This document shows positions 11,485-23,372 of a stretch of DNA of 60,000 bases, piece by piece. Under the pieces are notes generated by a model. It worked only from the letters and a program-made list of their open reading frames with translations. It was not told the DNA's origin and made no database searches. Location: NCBI RefSeq assembly GCF_030272615.1, contig NC_081408.1, positions 336,568,793-336,628,792 on the forward strand. The letters run 5' to 3'. Origin of the DNA: Cryptomeria japonica. Taxonomy: Eukaryota; Streptophyta; Pinopsida; Cupressales; Cupressaceae. A program made the position numbers and the translations under genes. How positions within the stretch are numbered: position 1 is the first letter of the stretch; each line of letters starts with the position of its first letter.

Positions 11485-13031
11485 TGATGCAAAGACATGC
11501 AACAAACTAGGTGAAAACCATCTCTCACCCACAACTACTATGTCCTAAACAAGTTCTTTTGTTTTTTCAAGGTGTAAAAAACACACCTACCAAATACTCA
11601 ACTCACACAAAAATTTGTGTGATCGGATCCATAACGGTTTAGTATCTTTTGGGGTAGGGTGAAAACACTCTACCCTTGTGTGAATGGTAGACAATCTTCC
11701 GATACTGGTGGGATGGAAACCTATTGGGTTTTGTCTATTGGTGGTCCAACCAACACAAAAAACCTATAAGATCTGACTATCAAATGTGTTAGGGGATACT
11801 TGTCTCACAACTGTCTTATTTGTCTAGTAGCCCTACCGGTTGAGTTCTCCAAACACAACTTAACAAAATTCCAAAGGACAAGACAAACTAAGGGAAGATT
11901 CAGATACCCTTTATCAAGTTATGCAATCCCCAAAAGGCTTAGACTCTAACCACAAGTTGAAAGGTCTATACCCTTATTGTCCTTCCAGACCTAATTAAGC
12001 CAATTAGGCCTAATTTACAAAGAAAGTGCCCCTTGTATTAGTCCCCTGACTAAACAAACACTTTTTAAAGGTGGGGTAATGTGTCAAACCACCAAATAAA
12101 ATGTTTTAGGACTTGATCCTGTCTTCTTTTTCTTATGCAAGTGATTTCCACTTCTTCAGTTCGGGCGATCACATAGAGATGCCTGCCTAGGGTCAATTCA
12201 ATCTCTTCGGGCTTGGAGCCTCCTTGTAAATAAAATCCAAAATCATATGGTAAAATGGCCCCTCTAACATTTTCCCATAGTTTTTTTGGTCCTCTAGTGA
12301 AAATGTCAGATTACGGACATCTTTACAGTGAAACCCTAGGTGTCGACAGGGTTTGTAACCAGCCTAGTTAGTTTTTGATGGATCTCTACAACTCAATTTT
12401 TACAAGACCTCAAACTTGATTCAAATGAAAGGTAAGAGACTTCCCTAACTCATACAATTGTTTTTAGGCATCCACCAACCCATACTAGTCATAAATAAAC
12501 AACAAAACATAGAATTTTAGAAAACTCCAAATATATTGTATTGCTCCAAACTCCAAAACATCATCAATTTCAACAACTTCAACAACAATGCAAACAACAA
12601 CTTGGGAATCAGTCCAAGTGGTCATAATATAGCCTCCCTAATGGTTCCCAATCACTTTTCAAACTTTGCAACTGTTGGAGGATTACTTATCCCTTTTTAC
12701 AACATTTTGCAATGACAACAAAAGTTGTCAACTTGCACTTTTCAAATTTGGCAACTCCAAGGTGTATTTGACCTATTCCAAGGATTGGTCTAATGTTTAT
12801 AAGACTAATATTTATTTGTCTGACTCATGCCTAGACTCCTACTGACCCACATGGTCATGCCCATGGTGGCTTATAAAATGCAACCATGACAATGGCTTAC
12901 ATCAATTGGGTCTTACTGACTCACAAACCTATCAGCCTATTACATATGATCATTTTCACCTCATGGGTGACATTAGGCTCTTTTAGGATTAATTTGTGTC
13001 TTCATTTGTGTCTTTGGGTGCTCTTGCACTA
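11485..13031 (-). repeat. 3' LTR of element D
   Basis: Parallel to 17708-19234 over its whole length, e.g. CAACAAACTAGGTGAAAACC near one end and GTGTCTTTGGGTGCTC near the other. On the minus strand it begins TAGTGCAAGAGC against TGGTACAGGAGC in the other copy, so the terminal TG is mutated here, and it ends TTTGCATCA. Confidence 0.85.
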
Positions 13032-13039
13032 TAATTCCC

Positions 13040-14525
13040 AGGTGATTGAATCTCAAGTCCACTTGAAATGAGTTCCTATAATGTAGTCCCATATTTCCTC
13101 ATCTGGTCTTCATCCATCCATACTGCATCTTCCTCAAGGCTTCCTTGCCACTTAACAAGGTATTATTTGTAGACCTTATTCCTAGTTTTCTTCACAACCT
13201 TGGTGTCCAATATCCTTTCAAGTTTGGGTGGCCCTTGACTTGGAAAGTCTTTCAGTATGTCTGCAGCGTCTTCCACCGGCAATGTACCATCTTTCTGCAC
13301 TATACCTTTGAATGGGGTCAGATCTGCAACATTAAAGATTGGGGATATACCTATATTTGAAGGTAATTGGATTTCATATGCATTGTTCCCAAACTTCTTG
13401 AGTATTGGACAAGGTCCAACCTTTCTCATCATAAGCTTTGTGTGTTTCCCTTTTGGCAATCTCTCATTTTTCAAAGTTTCCCATACCATGTCTCCAACTT
13501 GGAACTGCACATCTCTCTTTCTTTTGTCAGCCTTCACCTTGTACTTATCTATAATTGCATCCTAACTTGGTCAAGAATCTCCTTTATCCCTTCAACAAAT
13601 TCTTCTCCACAAGCACTGATATGTTCAGTTGAGGGTAGATTTCCCAATTCCAATACACCTCTTGGATTCAATCCATAGACAATTTGGAAAGGGCTTCTCC
13701 CGATACTCCTATTGACATAATCATTATAGGCATATTCTTTTTGGGAGACGATGGAATCCCACTTTTCACCATACTGCTTGGTGAGGCACCTTAATAAGTT
13801 TCTAAGTGACCTATTGACCACTTTTGTTTGGCCATCTATTTGGGGATGATAAGCTGAACTAAAAGACAAGTTTGTGCCTAACTTCCTCCATAAAGTCCTC
13901 AAAAAATGTCCTACAAATTTCACATCTCTGTCTAACACAATGTTCAAGGGTAAACCATGTATTCTCACAACTTTATTAAAGAAAAGGTTTGCAACATATG
14001 TAGCATCACTTATGCTCTTGCATGAAAAAAATGTGCCATCTTGCTAAACCTGTCAACAACCACAAAAACATTATCAAAACTTTTTTAAGTTCTTGGCAAA
14101 CCCATCACAAAGTCCATGCTCACACTTTCCCAAGGTCTTGAAGGAATGGACAATGGCTAGTATAGTCCTGCATTTATTGTTGTCCCTTTGGCCTTTTGAC
14201 ACACCAAACATGAATCCATAAATTTTTTGACATTTGTCTGTAATTTGGGCCATTGATAAAATCTTCTCACCAACTCAAGAGTTTTGTCTAATCCAAAGTG
14301 TCCCCTCTTACAGCCACTATGCTTCTCCTTAATTATGTTATCCCTCATTGAACATTTAGGAATGCATAATTGGCATCCTTTGAAAAGAATACCATCTTGA
14401 ATCAAATAATTAGAATACTCTAAATTATATCGGCTACCAAACTCAATGCATACCTTGTAGATGTCTTTGAAAGCTTCATCTGCAACATACATACCCTTGA
14501 GGGAATCAACTCCTACACTCTCCAA
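13040..14525 (-). pseudogene. Element D integrase with chromodomain
   Basis: The zinc-binding region at 14157-14525 has EKHSGCKRGHFGLDKT and DSCLVCQKAKG (HHCC complete). The core spans about 14130-13549: FVVVDRFSKMAHF gives the first Asp, LDRDVKFVGHF the second. The third catalytic residue is lost: AYHPQIDGQTKVVNRSL has Lys where the family has Glu. The C-terminal SH3-like region at 13163-13537 (FQVGDMVWETLKNERLPKG) leads into a chromodomain near 13090-13160 (YLVKWQGSLEEDAVW). Stops at ~14085 and elsewhere break the frame. The Glu-to-Lys change alone would be expected to abolish strand transfer. Confidence 0.85.
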
Positions 14526-16130
14526 CTAGATTTTTGAAATTGTTAGTGCCCTCCTGCTAAGAGCATCTGCAACTTTATTTGAGACAACTTTCTTGTGTTT
14601 GATTGTTAAGGTGTAGGCCTGAATGGACTCAACCCACTTCATATGCCTATGGCTCAATTTCTCTTGACTATTTAGGAAGCTTAGTGCCTGATTATCTGTA
14701 TACACAACAAACTCTTTGGGAAGAAAATAATGCTTCCACTTCTTTAGTGCTTGAACTAATGCATACATCTCCAAATCATAGGAAGAATATTTATTTTTAG
14801 CATCATTCAACTTTTCACTAAAGATTACAATTGGTCTACCTTCCTCACTAAGTACGTCACCTACTGCCAAATGACTTGCATCACATTCAATCTGAAAGAT
14901 TTTATCAAAATCAGGTAAGGTAAGAACTAGTTGTTGTGATACCTTTTTCTTCAACATTTCAAATGCTTCATCCACCTCCTTGGTCCATGAAAATTTGTAC
15001 TTTTGTCCACCCCTGTTGGTCTCTAACATGGGAGCACAAATTTGGCTAAAATTCTTGATAAACTTATTATAAAAGGTAGCTAGGCCATGAAAAATCATTA
15101 CATCAATAATTGTTCTAGGAGTTGGCCATGTGAGAATGGCATTCACTTTATCAGCATCCATTTTCAAGTTTCCTCTAGAAATCACAAACCCAAGCTAGGT
15201 CAGTTATTCCTGCAAAAACACACACTTTTCCATGTTTATCATTAGTTTCTCTTCATTCAACCTTCTCAAGACCATATCCAAATGTTTTAGGTGCTCCTCC
15301 TCTATCTTGCTAAACACTAGGATGTCATCTAGATACACTATGACAAACTTACCAATGAACTCTTCAACACCTCATTCATGAGTCTCATGAAAGTGCTACG
15401 GGCATTTGACAACCCAAATGGCATCACCCTCCATTCATACAATCCTTTGTTTTCTTTAAAATTAGTTTTCCATTCATCACCGACTCTAATCCTTATTTGG
15501 TGATAACCACTTTTTAAATAAATCTTGGAATAATATCTTGCACCTCCTAAACAATCAAGCAAATCTTCTATTCTAGGCATAGGGAATCTATAACTGATGG
15601 CTATCTTGTTAATGGCCTAAGAGTCAGTGCATAATCTCCATGTTCCCTCCTTCTTTGGTGCTAAGACAATTGAGACTACAAAAGGGCTCAAGCTCTTCCC
15701 TATCAAACCTTTATCAAGCAACTCTTGGATCTACCTTACAACTTCCTAATTTTGTTGGGGAGTCATTTTGTAAGTTGGCCTGTTTGGTAAGGTGGCACCG
15801 GGAAAGAATTCAATGCAATGGCTTATCTTCCTTATTGGTGGTAGGTTTCTTGGAAAATATTTTGCAACTATGTCCTTGTATTTTCTCAACATTTCCTTCA
15901 CCTCCTCAGGGACTATCACCCTTTTATTTTCTACCTTTCCATCTGCAATGGGCTCTTCTTCTTACCTTGGTACTGACATCTCTACAAAACAAGGTGTTCT
16001 CTCTTCCACTATTGCCTTGAAGAACTCTTTTCCTTCCATGATCATGATCTTGGCCTCCTTCTCCTTTTGATCCTCATTGTTATCAGATAGGGGTATCAAT
16101 TCAATCACCTTTTCATCTTTGGTGATGGAG
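14526..16130 (-). pseudogene. Element D reverse transcriptase and RNase H
   Basis: The reverse transcriptase begins near 15780 (LLDKGLIGKSLSPFVV, PKKEGTWRLCTDS). Motif A reads [16 protein letters not shown], with Tyr in place of the catalytic Asp. The YLDDIL motif is intact near 15330 but lies one frame away from the upstream part, a single-base frameshift around 15355. RNase H follows without a break at 14526-15185. Its acidic residues are visible in IECDASHLAVG, SYDLEMYALVQAL, VYTDNQAL and NKVADALSRR. Upstream, about 15790-16130, is a charged protease-RT linker. Confidence 0.85.
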
Positions 16131-16139
16131 TAGGTGTTC

Positions 16140-16440
16140 TTGTGTCCATCATGACAGGCCTTGAGGTCATATTGCTATATTCTCCCAAAAAGAAGATGAA
16201 AGGCATCCATCTCAACAATATCAAACAAGATTTTGTCTTTGTATGCTCTTATCTAAAATTCAACCCATGATTTCTCTTCTACCAAGGTTTGTTTTCCTTT
16301 AGTAAGCCAAGAAACTTTATATGAAAATGGATGAGGAAATCTTCTCAATTTTAGTTTCTCTACCATTTTTAAGGATACTAAATATTCAGTTGAACCTGAA
16401 TCTATTATAACCTTACATACCTTGCCTCTTGCTTTGCATG
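16140..16440 (-). pseudogene. Element D aspartic protease
   Basis: VIIDSGSTEYLVS near 16390 is the active-site motif (D-S-G). The flap-distal motif reads FHLLFGRI followed by a stop and QYD near 16170, where the family has LLLGRPWQYD. The protease would process the Gag-Pol precursor. Frame broken at the second motif. Confidence 0.75.
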
Positions 16441-16619
16441 TGGTCTAAAAGAGTGTCTTCCTTTATGGAGATTCAGTATCACTTGGTACCTTCAATAATA
16501 TTCTCCTCATCATCAAGGCTTCTTCTCTCTCTGGAAGTCTGTAGGATTTAGGTGAATTGACACTCTGACAATTAGTGTCTTGAACCAAATGTGTTCTCCT
16601 CTCTCCTTGGGAGCTTGAT

Positions 16620-17660
16620 CCAATCTTCTTAGGGCACTTAGCTGTGGTATGACCTACTTGATTGTAGTTGTAGCATCTGAAAGTCTCTGAGCTTCTTCTA
16701 CCAAATCTACCTCTATGATTGTGTCTTCTTCCTCTGAACCCCCCTCTTGTGTTACCATCTCCATGTTGACTTTCTTGATTAGCCTCTCCTTGTGGCCTAG
16801 GACTCTATCCTCTACCATTCATAGCATCTCTACCTCTAAAGTTTCTACCCCCTCTATGTTTTTTATTCTGATCATTCTTTCTCTTTAGCTTCTCCTTTTC
16901 TCTTAGTGCTACTTGAAAACACTTGTTCACTATCTTCGGTGCTAGCATGTTGATCTCATCTTGGATACTATATTTCAATCCACTAAGATATCTTGCCACT
17001 TTCTCTAGTTCCTCCTCATGGTGTTTGGTCCTTAGACTCAACCTATAGTACTCCTTGGTATATGTACTCACATCAAGGTATTTTTGCCTCAAACCTTGCA
17101 ACTTCTTGTAGACTTGGACTTCATAGTCTATCGGGATGAATTGTGCCTTCACTTTTGCCAACATTCTATCCCATGAGGTTATCATACCTCTACCTTCCTT
17201 CACCCTTGAGCCTTGGAGGTAATTCCACCAAGTGAGAGTTGCTCCTTTAATCTTATACTTAGAAAAGATAACCTTATTATTCTCAAGGTCTCTTTGCATT
17301 CAAAATGGTTCAATGCCTTAATCCAATCTATCACTTCTTCTGCATTCATTTTCCCACTAAACATAGGGATGTCATCTTTACTTGATGAGGATTATTTGCT
17401 AATAGACTTTAGGACCTCAAAAAATGCCCTCTAATTTATAGATAACTCAGCTTCCTACCTTGGGGTCTCTTCTTCTCCCCCCTGTTCTTCTTCTTCATCA
17501 GAGTCACATTCACCCTCCTTTCCTTTGCCTTTGGCCTTCTCTAACCCTCTCACTTTGCTTTCAAACAACTCTTCAAACAACTTCTTGATGGCATCTTGAG
17601 ACATACTCTTAGGAGGCACATTGCTAGCCTCTCCCTCACTTCCTTCTATGGACATACACC
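16620..17660 (-). pseudogene. Element D gag
   Basis: The capsid-like region at 16805-17299 (GATLTWWNYLQG, FIPIDYEVQVYKKLQGLRQ, YLSGLKYSIQDEI) is the retrotransposon gag domain. A single zinc knuckle lies near 16640-16680, CYNYNQVGHTTAKC, whose second Cys is Tyr. The acidic N-terminal part at 17455-17660 probably starts at MSIEGSEGE near 17658; an upstream Met in the same frame falls inside the PBS/LTR region and is unlikely. Stops near 17435 and 17385 separate N-terminal and capsid parts. Confidence 0.8.
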
Positions 17661-17692
17661 ACAAATCACTTTCCCCAAGCGATCCAACTTGT

Positions 17693-17705
17693 GTTTTGAT
17701 ACCAA
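17693..17705 (-). promoter_or_regulatory. Primer binding site of element D
   Basis: On the minus strand TTGGTATCAAAAC, two bases from the LTR end. It matches the common plant PBS TGGTATCAGAGC (initiator tRNA-Met) except in the last bases. Confidence 0.7.
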
Positions 17706-17707
17706 TA

Positions 17708-19234
17708 TGATGCAAAGCCAAGCAACAAACTAGGTGAAAACCTTCTCTCACCCACAACTACTATGTCTTAAAAATTTATTTTGTTTTTTCAAGGTGTAAA
17801 CAACACACCTACCAGATACTCAACTCACACAACAATTTGTGTGACCGGATCCATAATGGTTTAGTATCTTCTGGTACCGGTAGGATGAAAACACTCTACC
17901 CTTGTGTGAATGGAAGACAATATTCCAGTACCAGTGGGATGGTAACCTATTGGATTTTTTCTATTGGTGGTCCAACCAACACAAAAAAAACCTATAAAAT
18001 TTCACTATCAAATGTGTTAGGGGATACTTGTCTCACAACTATCCTATTTGTCGAGTAGCCCTACCGGTTGAGTTCTCCAAACACAACTTAAAAAAATTTC
18101 AAAGGAAAAGAAAAAATAAGGGTAGATTCAGATACCCTTTATCAAGTTACACAATTACCCAAAGGCTTAGACTCTAACCACAAGTTGAAAGGTCTATACC
18201 CTTACTGTCCTTCTAGACCTAATTAAGCCAATTAGGCCTAATTTAGAAAGAAAGTACCCCATGTATTAGTCCCCCAACTAAACCAACACTTTTTAAAGGT
18301 GGGGCAAGGTGTCAAACCACCAAATCCAAGGTTTCAAGACTTTATCCCATCTTCTTTGTCTTCTGCAAGTGATTTATGCTTCTTTAGTTCAGGCGGTCAC
18401 ATAGAGATGCTCGCCTAGGGTTAATTCAATCTCTTCAAGATTGGAGGCTCCTTGCAAAAAAACACCAAAAAATTATGGTACAATGGCCCCTCTAAATTTT
18501 TCCCACATGTTGTTTGGTCCTCTGGTGAAAATTTCAAATTAAGGGCATCTTTACAGTGAAACCCTAGGTGTCGGCAAGGTTTGTGACCAGTCCGGTTAGT
18601 TTTTGATGGATCTCTACAACCTGATTGTTAAAAGACCTCAAACTTGATTCAAATGAAAGGTAAGGGACTTCCCTAACTCATCCAATTGTTTTCAGGCATC
18701 CACAAATCCGTACTGGTCAGAAATGAACAACAAAACGTAGAATTTTAGAAAACTCCAAATATATTATATTGCTCCAAACTCCCAAACATCATCAATTTCA
18801 AAAACAATACCAACAACAACCCTGGAATCGATCCAAGTGGGAATAATATATCCTCCCTAATTTCAACTAATTTTCAAACTTTGGAATCATTGGAGGATTA
18901 GTTATCCCTTTTTACAACATTTTGCAATGACAACAAAAGTTGTCAACTTGCACTTTTCAAATTTGGCGACTCCAAGGTGTAACTGACCTATTCCAAAGAT
19001 TGGTATGATGTTTCTCAGACCAATATTTATTTGTCTGACTCATTCCTAGACTCCTACTAACCCACATGGTCATGTCCATGGTGTCTTATAAAATGCAACC
19101 ATGATAATGCTTTACATCAATTGGGTCTTATTGTCTCACAAACCTATCAACCTATTACATATGATAATTTTCACATTATGGGTGATAGTAGGCTCTTTTA
19201 GGCTTCATTTGTGTCTTTGGGTGCTCCTGTACCA
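17708..19234 (-). repeat. 5' LTR of element D
   Basis: On the minus strand begins TGGTACAGGAGCACCC and ends GGCTTTGCATCA. Partner of 11485-13031; many scattered differences indicate an old insertion. Confidence 0.85.
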
Positions 19235-19239
19235 CATAT
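19235..19239. repeat. Target-site duplication of element D, right copy (CATAT)
   Basis: Matches 11480-11484 exactly. Confidence 0.85.
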
Positions 19240-20800
19240 GGAACCAACATGTGTGACCAGATTGAACTTGGAGCATAATTTGGTGCACCTGAGAGTCATT
19301 CTCCAAACCCTCCTTAATTCGATCAAAGACGTGCTCTGCAACTGTGATCTACCTCACATCATTGCCCTACATATTTTTTATAGCGACCAGTTGAAGTTTC
19401 CTACTTAATGCATTAGCAACTACATTGTGGGAGCCAGGATTATAAATCAACTCAAAGTCAAACTCATCTAGAAATTATTGCCAGCGTGTCTTCTTCAAAG
19501 TCAACTTTTGTTGGGTCTTAAAGTAAGTCGACCTAACATTGTCAGTCTTAACCACAAAAAGAACTCCCAACAAGTAATGACACCAAATCTACAAACAGTG
19601 CACCATTGTAGTAATTTCTTTCTCATGAGTAGAATAATTTCTTTTTCTATCATTCAGCTTCCTAGATTCATAAGCAACACGATGCCCACCTTGCATAAGC
19701 ACTTCTCCAATTGCATAATCAGATGCATCGATTTGAACCTCAAAGGGTTCTCCAAATTTTGGCAAAATCAACATAGGATCCACTATAAGTTTTTGCTTTA
19801 GTAAGTCAAAATAATCATGTTGCTTAGCTCCCCACTTGCAACCACGATATTTCTTCAAGAGATATTTCAAAGGGCCAGCTATCTTGGAGTAAGCATGAAC
19901 AAACTTACGATAATAATTTGCCAAACCTAGATATTGGTGCACTTCATGGACATTGTGAAGGGGCTCCCATTCTTGAATGGCACGAAGCTTCTCAGGATCT
20001 GGTTTCAGGTATCTGTGGCCAACAATATGCCCAAGAAATTGCACTTCAGTTTGAGCAAAACAACACTTTTCTTTTTTTACAAAGAGGGAATTCTTTCTTA
20101 GTCGCTCAAAAACTTCAGCCAAATGCAATTTATGCTCCTCCAATGTCTTGCTAAAGATGAGTATGTCATCCAGGTAGACAACAACGCAGTGATCTAGCAG
20201 ATCATGGAAGAGATCATTCATTAAAGTACTAAAAGTAGCAAGGGCATTGGTGAGTCCAAACGACATCACCAGATATTCATACAATCCATACCTTGTAGTG
20301 ATCGCGGTTTTTTCTTCGTCACCAACGATGATCCTCATTTGGTAGTAACTTTTTTGTAGATCCAACTTGGTAAAATAATGGGCCTCTGCAAGTCAATCAA
20401 AACTATCAACAATCAATGGTAAGGGATACTTGTTATTGATCGTGAGCTTGTTCAAAGCTCTATAGTCCATGCACAGTCGAAGGGTGCCATCCTTCTTTCT
20501 TTGAAACAACACAGGAGTTGCATAAGGTGACCTAGAGGGGCACAAGTAACCCTCCTCTATCAAATATTGGAGTTGCCTCTTCAACTCTTGTATCTCAAGG
20601 CCAGAGAGTTGATAGAGAGTCTTGGTAAGCGGTCGAGCTCGCTCCCCAATAGGAACTTATGATCTACATGTCTTTGCAGTGGGCGTTCTTTTTGCAACCG
20701 CTCAGGTAATACATATGCATAGGAGTCGATGACATCGCGGATGACTTCTGGGTTAGAGGACTCGGGTTTACCCTCTTCATCCCATTCTCCCATAAGCGTT
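19240..20800 (-). pseudogene. Element B reverse transcriptase and RNase H
   Basis: Parts in order: linker (20581-20793), fingers (20393-20584, [14 protein letters not shown]), palm (19589-20365) and RNase H to ~19240. Motif A is kept (KLDLQKSYYQMRI) and YLDDILIFSK is intact. RNase H shows VQIDASDYAIGEVL and STHEKEITTMV, then further left NPGSHNVVANALSRK. One TGA separates the fingers from the palm near 20390, and a stop lies near 19585. It is the least decayed part of element B. Confidence 0.85.
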
Positions 20801-20959
20801 GCAACATAAAGTTCATCACAATATTTCCTTGCAACCCTCTATAGACTCATGGCACTTGCTACACGGTTTGAATAGCCCAACTTTATAGTCAGGATCATGC
20901 TAGGCTTCTTGGGATCCACAAAGATGATATAACTAGATGTGGAGCTAGGACAATGTAAG

Positions 20960-21280
20960 TTTGCCTAATGAATTATTGACCAAGAATTAAGTCAAAATCT
21001 GCCATGTCAATAGCCACCAGGTTCACTGTGTTGAGCCATGCTTCCACCCGCAATGGTGCATCTTGGACATCTCCCACACATTTTTGTGTTGGGCAAATCA
21101 CCACCTTAAAATAACGATTCTCATCAATCATCTTTAAGCCAAGTCCTTTAGCTTTCTTGGCAGAGATGTAGTTGTGCATTGCACCATTATCCACCATAAT
21201 TGGGAATTTTGTCGGGCCAAAGGTCTCAACGAAACAAAAGCTTATGATGAGTTGTTGAGTCTTGAACCGCACTATCTTAA
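20960..21280 (-). pseudogene. Element B aspartic protease
   Basis: PIMVDNGAMHNYIS is the active-site region, with Asn in place of the usual Ser/Thr after Asp. FDLILGQ near 20975 is the second motif. The product would be the retroviral-type protease; activity is doubtful because of the substitution and flanking stops. Confidence 0.75.
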
Positions 21281-21339
21281 GGGGACTCTCGAAGAGTATT
21301 AAGGAGCTACAAAACTCCTATTTCTAGCGTGGTGTGATC

Positions 21340-22400
21340 CTGAGTAAGCAAAATATTGATACATTGCCTTTCTAGACACTCACACCCAATGGTCAAGTCG
21401 GCCACAAATGAAGCAATTACACTCTCTTTCCTTCTTTTTTGGGACTGTAGTGTGATCCGCCTTTGGAGTCACACTTTTGTTCTTTTTGTCTTTCTTGTGC
21501 TTCTTCTGATATGGGGCTACATTCTTGTGCTCTTGATTTCATGGTCGAAACACCTTCCTCTTATCAAAACTTTCATTCTTGTTTCCACCATAGCCCTTTG
21601 TTGGATCGCCCTTATAATCAATAAGTCAATCTGCAATGACAATAGCTTGAGAAAGGGTCTGAATATTTTGGTGCCTCAACTCCGTTTGAGCCCAAGGTTG
21701 CAGGTTGTGCATGAATAAGTATAGTTTTTCAAAGTCATTCAGCTTAGGTGCTTCCAGATCAAGATTCTGGAAAGTATGCATATAATCACGCACTTTTCCT
21801 GTGTGCTTTAACTCATCGAATTGAGTGTGGATCACCCATTCAGAGCTACCAACTCAGAATTGATCTTAGAGTGCAACTTTTAGCTCTTCCTAGGTTTCAA
21901 TAGTTGCAAAATCTTTTCCAATGGCTAAGTCGTTAGCTCGAGCTCACCACCATAGTTTGGCACTGCCAGTGAAATACTGCACTGCTTTCTTGATTTGGGC
22001 CTCATCAGATAATCCAATGATATTGGAAAAGAGTTCCTCCATGACCCAGAAAAATGTATCCAAAGCTTCACCATCCTGCATCCTATCATAAGGCTCCACA
22101 AAATTCAACGTTTTGAGCAGTGCTTGAGATTCATCTTGTGTTAGGAGCGAATGATGTAAAGCTTGGTCATCCTTCAAGAATTTACACTCAACACGTAGAT
22201 TGTCAATGGCTTCCATCATCTTGGCATTAGATTCTTGTTGATCTATGTAGGTAGCTTCTATTTTTGTTAGGTGCTCATCCAGCTCGTATGGCTTAGTGGC
22301 CTACATATGATTTTTCAAGTCTTGGAGCCAATCTCAATTCTCAATTTGATGTTTCTTGTTTCTATGTCCAGAACACACTCCATTGGTTCACCTCGGCTAA
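21340..22400 (-). pseudogene. Element B gag
   Basis: Segments at 21944-22219 (FNVEPYDRMQDG-like region, FFWVMEELF, AVQYFTGSAKLWW) and 21626-21835 (QFDELKHTGKVRDYMHTFQ, LYLFMHNLQPWAQTEL) are the capsid domain. A zinc knuckle CFICGRLDHW lies near 21385-21415. Stops at ~21937, ~21855 and after the knuckle break the frame. Confidence 0.8.
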
Positions 22401-22477
22401 TTATCACCTAGATCATCATTTCTTCCACCTTCTTGCAACATTGCAAAGTTTGTGAGCAAGACAACGTTATTTTTGGA

Positions 22478-22490
22478 GCTCTGATACCAA
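22478..22490 (-). promoter_or_regulatory. Primer binding site of element B
   Basis: On the minus strand TTGGTATCAGAGC, a perfect match to the plant initiator tRNA-Met PBS, directly next to the LTR end. Confidence 0.85.
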
Positions 22491-22875
22491 CGTTCAGAGG
22501 CCTGGACTCACACCCAAAACTCTGCAGCACTGACTTTGCAAAACAATTGCCTCAAGGAGACACAACATCAACAAATCAAACCGCACCTCAAGAAAAAATA
22601 TCCAAGTGCTCTAACTCAACACAACATAAAAGAATTCAGCCTTAAGAATTTGGAATCAAAGCACCAAGAATTCACTAGTAAATTCGGGTCAAAATTTCGA
22701 CGACAAATCGTCGGAATTCCGACACAATTTTGTCTCACTACCAACAAAAAAACCATCGAAAACTTTGTGTCGGAAGTTCCAACTATCCTTGTGGTCGTCG
22801 CAATTCTGACATCACCTCCAACCTTTCTGACGGCCGCCATGGATGCTCATACCTCGAAAGAATACCGTTGCAATC

Positions 22876-23147
22876 TCGGCCTATTGTCAAAATTTTGACT
22901 CCAAAGGATAAAATTCCAACAGAGGAGTGTCATCAGATGCACAGGATCCTCGTCGGAACTCTCCTGGAGGTCGTCATACGACAGCCTCCAGGAGAGTTCC
23001 GACAAGGATGTTGTGCATCCGATGGCACTCCTCTGTCAGAATTTTACGATGGCCTCCAGGAGAGTTCCGATGAGGATGTTGTGCATCTAACGGCACTCCT
23101 CTATCAGAATTTTATCCTTTGGAGTCGAAATTTCGACGATAGGCCGA
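22876..23147. repeat. Long inverted repeat inside the LTR of element B
   Basis: The left arm, TCGGCC...GTCGTCAT (22876-~22975), is matched in reverse complement by ~23048-23147 (GATGGCCTCCAGGAG...GGCCGA), about 100 bp with few mismatches. The right-arm segment starting GCCTCCAGGAGAGTTCC is duplicated in tandem (~67-bp unit, 22984-23050 and 23051-23117). A transcript through it would form a long hairpin. Confidence 0.85.
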
Positions 23148-23194
23148 TTTTTCAGAAAAAAAAAAAAGAAAAATTTTATAGAAAAAGATTGACA

Positions 23195-23372
23195 TTGGTA
23201 TCTCTCTTCTATCTCTCTTCTCTATCCCTCTCTACTATCTCTCTTCTCTCTCCCCTCTCTAGGTCTCTTTCTCCATCCCTCTCTTCTTCTCTCCCTCTCT
23301 ACTTCTCTTTCTCTACCCTCTCCAGGTCATTATCTCTTCCTCTCAACCTCTCTCTCTCTCTCTCACCTCTAT
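23195..23372 (+). repeat. CT-rich low-complexity tract
   Basis: Runs of CTCTCT, TCTCTTTCTC and CCCTCTC on the plus strand, within the LTR of B. On the element's own strand it is a GA tract. Confidence 0.8.

Larger units (their letters stand above)
11485..19234 (-). mobile_element. Element D: complete Ty3-type chromovirus-like retrotransposon nested in element B
   Basis: Two LTRs of ~1.53-1.55 kb (11485-13031 and 17708-19234) flank a gag-protease-RT-RH-INT-chromodomain interior read on the minus strand. The 5-bp duplication CATAT on both sides and the unbroken reading frame of element B across the junction show that D inserted into B. Total 7,750 bp. Several frameshifts, stops and catalytic-site losses make it inactive. 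Confidence 0.9.
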
